From contig NZ_JAHLPV010000001.1 of assembly GCF_018918095.1 (NCBI RefSeq), forward strand, positions 216,896-280,895: a stretch of DNA of 64,000 bases, read 5' to 3'. Each line of letters starts with the position of its first letter. The first letter of the stretch is position 1. The notes below the pieces were generated by a model. The model was not told where the DNA came from. It saw only the letters and a program-made list of their open reading frames with translations, and did not search any database. The translations under genes and the position numbers were made by a program. This DNA is from Acetivibrio sp. MSJd-27. Its GTDB lineage: Bacteria > Bacillota > Clostridia > UMGS1840 > HGM11507. This document shows positions 60,438 to 64,000 of the stretch, piece after piece.

Positions 60438-60560
60438 ACATGCTATTTCATTGTCTCCCATTGAAAAAAGAAGAGAGTCCCGCATTTGCAAGCAATGAGA
60501 ACACCTTCTTTTTCGTCTGGCAAGAGTTTCAATAAGGGCTTGTCCCGTCATTCAACGAGG

Positions 60561-60672
60561 ACAAGTGCAGGGCATATAAGGTTCGACTCTCTAATGCTTA
60601 AGCATAGAACGCAGTATCCGAACCCGCCGAAACCAACCAAAAACGGGTTCGTATGCTGTGCTCTATGCTTAA
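60561..60672. repeat. Partial MITE-like end (copy C) next to a second palindrome
   Basis: 60561-60599 on the minus strand reads AAGCATTAGAGAGTCGAACC then ATATGCCCTGCACTTGT: one arm of the copy A/B family. It abuts TAAGCATAGAACGCAGTATC-CGAACCCG ... CGGGTTCGTATGCTGTGCTC-TATGCTTA (60599-60672), a near-perfect long palindrome that may end transcription from both sides. No gene in 60361-60697. Confidence 0.7.
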
Positions 60673-60697
60673 GAGGCGGGGGACATCTTGCCCGCAG

Positions 60698-61261
60698 TTA
60701 TAAATCCCACAGCGCCTCTTTTCCCGTTGAGACGGCAAAAGCGCCCGCCGCGAGAATCTCCATGATCTCTTCCTTCGTGTCAATCAAGCCTCCGGCAATC
60801 ACATGCATGTTCAAATCCCCCGCGATATTGTGAATCACTTTGGGCATGACAGCGGGCATGATCTCCACCATGTCCGGCCGCACACTGCGCGCGGTTTCAA
60901 CCGAGGAGCGGTAGGAGATGGAGTCCACGATGAAAAACCGCTGCACCGTCAGGATTCCCGCTTCCTTCGCATACTTGATATGGTTGGTTCGGGTGCTGAT
61001 GATGCCATCCGGCTTTATTTCCTTGGCAAGATACTCAATGGCCTTTTTGTCCCTGCCGAGCCCCTCTAAAAAATCGATGTGCAGAAAGGCAAGCTTCCCT
61101 TCGGACTGGACAGTCTCCACCAAATCGCGCATATGAAAGATGTCTCCGCACAGCAGAAATACCGCCTGCACGCTGGAACACACGGCGGCCTTCCACTTCT
61201 TCGGATCGCGCACCGCCGCGATGATGGGATTTTCCTCTATCCTGCTGATAACTCCGTTCAT
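60698..61261 (-). CDS. glpP: Glycerol-3-phosphate responsive antiterminator GlpP
   Basis: 187 residues. Family motifs: [105 protein letters not shown] and [23 protein letters not shown]-barrel RNA-binding regulator of glycerol genes. Starts 4 bp inside the end of the EAL gene, so cotranscribed. Confidence 0.93.
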   Translation of the reverse strand: MNGVISRIEENPIIAAVRDPKKWKAAVCSSVQAVFLLCGDIFHMRDLVETVQSEGKLAFLHIDFLEGLGRDKKAIEYLAKEIKPDGIISTRTNHIKYAKEAGILTVQRFFIVDSISYRSSVETARSVRPDMVEIMPAVMPKVIHNIAGDLNMHVIAGGLIDTKEEIMEILAAGAFAVSTGKEALWDL

Positions 61262-63504
61262 TCCGCACCTCTCAAAAGGGCTTCAAACTGCCGGATCGGC
61301 ATCGGCTTTGCAAAGAGATAGCCCTGTGCCATATCACAGCCGACCTGCCGCAGAAAATCAGATTGCTGAGGGGTCTCCACCCCTTCGGCCACCACTTTGA
61401 TTCCAATGCTTTTCGCCAGACGAATCACGCCGTTGACAATTTTTTTGCCCCTGTCATTGTTCATAATTTCCTTGAAGAATCCCCTGTCCAGCTTTAAAAC
61501 ATCCACAGGAATTTCCTTCAGCAGGTTCAGGGATGAATACCCGGAACCAAAGTCGTCCATGGACAGCACAAACCCATTCTCCTTCAGGCGGTTGAGCACG
61601 TCCACAATATACTCAACATTCTCAAACACAACCGTCTCCGTCAATTCCAGCTCAATCAGGTTTACCGGTACCTGGTACCGTTTGAGCAGATTCACGTAAA
61701 TTCCCGTAAAATCCACATTTTCAAGAAGATGGCGCGACACGTTCACCGAGACAGGCACCACCGGAAGCCCCTCTTTGATCCATCCGCTGAGCAGCTTGCA
61801 TACCTCTTCAAACACGAAAATATCCAAATCTGCTACAAAACCGTTTTTCTCAAACACCGGGATAAACTCGCCGGGATACAGAAGCCCCTTTTGGGGATGG
61901 TTCCATCTTGTCAGAGCCTCAGCGCCGGAAACCTTGCCTGTGTCCAGATCGATTTTCGGCTGAAGGTAAACCTCAAACTCCCGGTTTTTCAGTGCGGATT
62001 TCATGCTGTTTTCAATTTCCTTCTCCCGCACCATATCGTCATAAAGCGTGTCCCTGTAAAAATTGATTTCTGTGGAATGCCGTCCTTTTCCCAGCTTGTG
62101 AGCCAGGTTCGCCTTGTCCATCATATCTGAAATATCTTTGGGATCCTTTTGATCAATCAGCTTGTGTATCCCGTAGGAAATGGTCAGATCAAAGTTTCCG
62201 CTGATTTGATTTTTAAACTGCTCTATCTCGCCGGTGATCTGCTCCAGGCGGCGGATGAGATCCTCCCTGTCGCTGAAATGCATCAGCACGGTAAATTCGT
62301 CATTGTACAGCCTGGCAATGCGTTCATTCTCCTTAAGATGCTTGCAGAATACCCGGACAATGTGCTGAAGCAGCCTGTTTCCCGTCTCATATCCATAGAC
62401 ATTGTTGACAAACTTAAACTTCTCCACGTCAAAGCGTATCACCGCAAAGCGGTTATCCTCCGCTTTTTTTATAATATCCAAAGCGTCCTGCCTAAATTTA
62501 TTCAAATTGCAGGCGCCTGTCAGAGAATCCGTGAAGGCCAGGTTAAAAAGTTCCCTTCTGGCCTTATTCTGCATAAATAAATTGTAGGCCAGAAGCAAAG
62601 CAAAGACAATGACTACCCCCAGACAAACCCACAGGGTATTCATCTGCACATAGGCTGTCCTCTCGCTGGCCACGCTGGCCGGCACAACCGAAATCAGATA
62701 CCAGTCATTGATCTCCACCGGCACATAGCTCATATATTTTTTGATTCCATCCTTCTCATAAATCAGAATTCCGCTCTCGCCGTTTTTCATATTCTCCATC
62801 ATTTTTTCCCGCCCGCCCTCGGACAGGTATTTGCACCGCTCATCCATTTTTCCATCCAGCAGCCCCAGACTTTTCACACTGTTTGGATGATCCGAGAGGG
62901 CGATGGTCTCCCCGGTACTTTTGACAATATAGGAATAGCCGTTCCCCTGAAAGGTTGAAACGGACAAAATACTTTTATATACTTCATTGCTGTGGGTGGC
63001 AAAGACAGCCCCAATAACCTCATTATTACGGTATAACGGGATGGAGTAGACATTGATGAGATTCCCGTCCGTCCGATCAATAATGGTATCCGATAAGCTG
63101 GATTTTCCGTTTAAAGCGGAGGAGAAATAGGGGCGGTCCGCCAGATTCATCTCCGCCTCATCTGTTGTCATAACGCTGCCGTCCAGTTCAATAATCCCCA
63201 TCCGCTTAAAATCATGGTTTGCGGCAACCGCCCGCAGATTTTGCAGTACAAGTTCCTGAGCGGAATCCTTATGACTGATGATAAAAAAGGACAGATCCTG
63301 AAGCGTTGTGATATCCTCTTCAATCTGTTTTCGCAGGATATCCCTGCTCTGCTGGGCAATCTCCTGCAAATAGACGTAGGTTTCGCCGGCCAGGTTATCG
63401 GAAAGAAAATGAACGTATAAGCCCGACAAACCGCTCAGCAAAAGAACGGTTGCAATCAGAATAACAACCGTACTTATGGGAATTCTGCTCTTTTGTCTTG
63501 GCAT
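61258..63504 (-). CDS. Membrane c-di-GMP phosphodiesterase: dCACHE-GGDEF-EAL
   Basis: 748 residues. TM1 at ~12-32, extracellular dCACHE sensor ~33-285 ([30 protein letters not shown]), TM2 ~290-312. GGDEF domain ~325-480 has lost its signature: LYNDEF replaces GGDEF, so cyclase activity is unlikely. EAL domain ~495-745 is complete ([74 protein letters not shown]). It should hydrolyse c-di-GMP, controlled by an external ligand. Overlaps glpP. Confidence 0.93.
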   Translation of the reverse strand: MPRQKSRIPISTVVILIATVLLLSGLSGLYVHFLSDNLAGETYVYLQEIAQQSRDILRKQIEEDITTLQDLSFFIISHKDSAQELVLQNLRAVAANHDFKRMGIIELDGSVMTTDEAEMNLADRPYFSSALNGKSSLSDTIIDRTDGNLINVYSIPLYRNNEVIGAVFATHSNEVYKSILSVSTFQGNGYSYIVKSTGETIALSDHPNSVKSLGLLDGKMDERCKYLSEGGREKMMENMKNGESGILIYEKDGIKKYMSYVPVEINDWYLISVVPASVASERTAYVQMNTLWVCLGVVIVFALLLAYNLFMQNKARRELFNLAFTDSLTGACNLNKFRQDALDIIKKAEDNRFAVIRFDVEKFKFVNNVYGYETGNRLLQHIVRVFCKHLKENERIARLYNDEFTVLMHFSDREDLIRRLEQITGEIEQFKNQISGNFDLTISYGIHKLIDQKDPKDISDMMDKANLAHKLGKGRHSTEINFYRDTLYDDMVREKEIENSMKSALKNREFEVYLQPKIDLDTGKVSGAEALTRWNHPQKGLLYPGEFIPVFEKNGFVADLDIFVFEEVCKLLSGWIKEGLPVVPVSVNVSRHLLENVDFTGIYVNLLKRYQVPVNLIELELTETVVFENVEYIVDVLNRLKENGFVLSMDDFGSGYSSLNLLKEIPVDVLKLDRGFFKEIMNNDRGKKIVNGVIRLAKSIGIKVVAEGVETPQQSDFLRQVGCDMAQGYLFAKPMPIRQFEALLRGAE

Positions 63505-63801
63505 ATGCTTATTTCACCCCGTCTATGGTCTGCCGGTCATACAAGCATCCCTGCAGCCCGTATGCTTTTCAGCACCGTCCCGGCGGAACCAGATGTATCA
63601 AATCAGGAAGCTTTTGTTTTATGGTTGTCCAAGTGCACCGTTCCTTATTTCGGATGAGAATCTTGGATATATATCGTGTATATTATACCCAATTTAGAAA
63701 AAAACACAAGTTTTTTCAACAAAGTTTTGCATCTTTTGTTCATAAAAATCCCCCAGTCCATAAGATGAACAAGTCCAGTAAAAACGGACAATAGACAAAA
63801 G

Positions 63802-63834
63802 CCCCCTATTGTAGGATAATACTACAGTAGGGGG
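63802..63834. repeat. Palindrome in front of the IS orfA
   Basis: CCCCCTATTGTAG-gataata-CTACAGTAGGGGG, 8 bp before ATG 63843; likely near the left end of the insertion sequence. The stretch 63505-63801 shows no gene. Confidence 0.6.
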
Positions 63835-63842
63835 TTAATGTT

Positions 63843-64000
63843 ATGTCGAGAAAATATCAACACACATTAGAACTATTGCCTCAAATTAAAGAAATGCTCA
63901 ACCAAGGGATGACACATAAAGAAATAGAAAAGGTATTAGGACTAACAGGAGATCGACCTGTGCACAATCTGTTAAAAAGGGAGCGCAGAAAAGAAAAACG
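63843..64000 (+). CDS. IS3-family-like transposase orfA (partial, runs off the window)
   Basis: Open from ATG 63843 to the window end, 52 codons: MSRKYQHTLELLPQIKEMLN, QGMTHKEIEKVLGLTGDRPV, HNLLKRERRKEK. The QGxTHKEIExxLGLxGDRxVxxLLKRERRK pattern is that of helix-turn-helix OrfA proteins of IS3-type elements in Clostridia. AT-rich compared with neighbours. Confidence 0.7.
   Translation, partial: MSRKYQHTLELLPQIKEMLNQGMTHKEIEKVLGLTGDRPVHNLLKRERRKEK

Overview
The window looks like part of a chromosome from an anaerobic Gram-positive bacterium of the Clostridia. It has moderately high GC with AT-rich islands, strong AGGAGG-type ribosome binding sites, lipobox lipoproteins and SLH-like surface modules. 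Other lineage hints are tmcAL, glpP, LplB/LplC/LipO-type sugar transporters and DUF5107/DUF4091 sugar-utilisation genes. The species cannot be fixed from sequence alone. No rRNA, tRNA or CRISPR array was found.

Positions 1-15.2 kb hold a carbohydrate locus. A tightly packed leftward operon (10525 to <1) encodes a GH28-like beta-helix protein, two lipoprotein sugar-binding proteins, two ABC permeases, a large discoidin-repeat secreted protein and a secreted discoidin/SLH-like protein that runs off the window. A divergent rightward set encodes a DUF5107/TPR protein, a DUF4091 glycosidase-like protein and a DMT transporter. tmcAL follows at 15.4-16.5 kb. An orphan Rhs C-terminal tip with a toxin-like end and a coupled lipoprotein gene lie at 16.6-18.8 kb.

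Positions 19.0-58.7 kb are a prophage with a podovirus-like gene set: no tape measure, sheath or tail-tube genes were recognised. In order of transcription (mostly leftward) it holds a CI/LexA-like repressor with a divergent promoter switch, a replication organiser, a small overlapping ORF, ssb, an ArpU/RinA-like regulator, terminase small and large subunits, a MuF-barnase remnant with barstar, a 59-aa membrane protein, portal, a toxin-tipped 643-aa protein with its overlapping immunity gene, scaffold, coat, a neck adaptor, a large tail/hub protein, several large helical proteins of ejection-protein type, holin, BppU-like baseplate protein, receptor-binding and collar fibres, an amidase-phosphodiester glycosidase endolysin and a second holin. 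No integrase is visible.

Three features stand out. First, plus-strand secreted or lipoprotein genes are wedged between the leftward helical genes. One such pair (secreted helical protein plus the convergent 3' end of a virion-like gene) has been tandemly duplicated, and both partners diverged at their C-termini while their N-terminal or core parts stayed nearly identical. Second, the phage carries toxin-immunity modules attached to structural-type proteins: a MuF-barnase/barstar remnant and a toxin-tipped 643-aa protein with a displaced fragment. Third, three phage transcription units share an unusual promoter, TGTCATGGSAWGTCA-N14-TATRRT. The intergenic spaces are filled with short palindromic (REP-like) repeats, one cluster sitting in frame inside a gene, and with copies of a MITE-like element with inverted ends.

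Positions 59.3-64 kb return to host-like genes: a GyrI-like protein, an MmcQ/YjbR protein, glpP, a dCACHE-GGDEF-EAL phosphodiesterase and the start of an IS3-type transposase orfA.
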